From the NCBI GenBank assembly GCA_947476485.1, contig CANJQU010000043.1:1-33126 (forward strand): a DNA stretch of 33,126 bases, in the 5' to 3' direction. Source of the DNA: Chitinophagaceae bacterium (GTDB lineage Bacteria; Bacteroidota; Bacteroidia; Chitinophagales; Chitinophagaceae). How positions within the stretch are numbered: position 1 is the first letter of the stretch; each line of letters begins with the position of its first letter. A model generated the notes under the pieces. The model was not told the DNA's origin and did not search any database. It was given only the letters and a program-made list of their open reading frames with translations. The translations under genes and the position numbers were made by a program. This document shows positions 32,371 through 33,126 of the stretch, in pieces.

Positions 32371-32402
32371 ATTTGCATATTTTCAAATTTGCACATTTTC
32401 AA
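32371..32402 (+). repeat. Two adjacent copies of a 16-bp AT-rich unit in the rrn leader
   Basis: ATTTGCATATTTTCAA (32371-32386) is followed directly by ATTTGCACATTTTCAA (32387-32402), one mismatch, and then a partial third ATTGCCAC. AT-rich repeats of this TTTGCACATTTTCAAAT kind are, from memory, common between genes of Bacteroidota. Here the unit lies in the transcribed leader just upstream of boxA. Confidence 0.65.
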
Positions 32403-32410
32403 ATTGCCAC

Positions 32411-32420
32411 AGTTCTTTGA
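32411..32420 (+). promoter_or_regulatory. boxA-like antitermination signal of the rrn leader
   Basis: AGTTCTTTGA resembles the boxA element of Bacteroidota rRNA leaders (GTTCTTTGA...), the binding site of the NusB-S10 antitermination complex. It lies about 170 bp before the 16S 5' end, in the expected range. Confidence 0.65.
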
Positions 32421-32447
32421 GAGATTGGGAAAACAAAAAGCAAAGCA

Positions 32448-32469
32448 TGTAACGATGAAGTTCGTTACA
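32448..32469 (+). other. Leader stem-loop, possible pre-16S processing or antitermination structure
   Basis: TGTAACGA and TCGTTACA form an exact 8-bp stem with a TGAAGT loop, between boxA and the 16S start. It could be the boxB-like hairpin or part of the processing stem; the 3' partner of the latter would lie outside the window. Confidence 0.5.
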
Positions 32470-32589
32470 ACAGGGAAGATCAGCGACATAATTAAAATGA
32501 AACGATTGATTTCCAAAAAAATCCTGCCTGTAGTAATATAGGCAGTCAATTTACAATGAGAACATCAGTCAGTTTCGAACAATTCATTT

Positions 32590-33126
<537 letters not shown>

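Overview
The window comes from a member of the Bacteroidota, most likely a Chitinophagaceae-like member of the Chitinophagia. Three lines of evidence support this. The right end holds the first ~537 nt of a 16S rRNA gene with Bacteroidota-type signature stretches. Promoter-like sites follow the Bacteroidota pattern TTTG-N19-TAnnTTTG. Two secreted proteins carry C-terminal type IX secretion (T9SS) sorting domains. Most genes are ordinary chromosomal genes; I see no prophage, CRISPR array, insertion sequence or complete defence island.

Layout. 1-6.5 kb (minus strand): a two-domain parvulin prolyl isomerase lies downstream of one of two tandemly duplicated secreted thioredoxin-fold proteins. The two copies are separated by a 1.5 kb gene-free stretch containing dispersed palindromic repeats. 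6.7-8.6 kb (minus): a DUF1573 protein, a membrane-anchored Cys-rich putative anti-sigma factor and an ECF sigma factor, the last two with an ATGA overlap. 8.8-10.9 kb (plus): rlmD, then a small toxin-antitoxin pair whose toxin is interrupted by an in-frame TGA. This is followed by a decayed second copy of the rlmD 3' end and a perfect palindrome. 10.9-15.7 kb (minus): a serine hydrolase lipoprotein, an AcpH-like phosphodiesterase, a FUSC/YccS-type membrane protein and a TlpA-like thioredoxin. 15.7-17.3 kb (plus): an acyl-CoA carboxylase carboxyltransferase subunit. 17.5-20.5 kb: an MFS transporter, a divergently transcribed UbiA-like membrane protein, and a convergent pair of small membrane proteins ('CCC motif' and DUF2752). 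20.7-26.3 kb (minus): a 1227-residue T9SS surface protein (IPT domain, FG-GAP propeller, eight Ig-like repeats), a DUF5684 membrane protein and a second T9SS protein of the 'choice-of-anchor V' type. 26.4-27.8 kb (plus): trmB, a 59-residue DUF5522 Cys protein and an alkyltransferase-like protein. 27.9-30.4 kb: two L,D-transpeptidase-family genes facing each other, with 3' ends overlapping by 12 bp. 30.5-31.9 kb (plus): an unrecognised exported protein and a SAM-dependent methyltransferase. 31.9-33.1 kb: an rrn leader with three tandem promoters, a short tandem repeat, a boxA-like site and the partial 16S gene.

How the genes fit together: much of the window concerns the cell envelope (prolyl isomerase, periplasmic thioredoxins, L,D-transpeptidases, T9SS-exported proteins). 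A smaller theme is RNA modification (rlmD, trmB). The most unusual locus is 10.28-10.89 kb, where a degraded toxin-antitoxin cassette sits between the intact rlmD 3' end and a diverged remnant of that same 3' end. I found no complete novel system. All family assignments were made by reading the sequence, without database searches.
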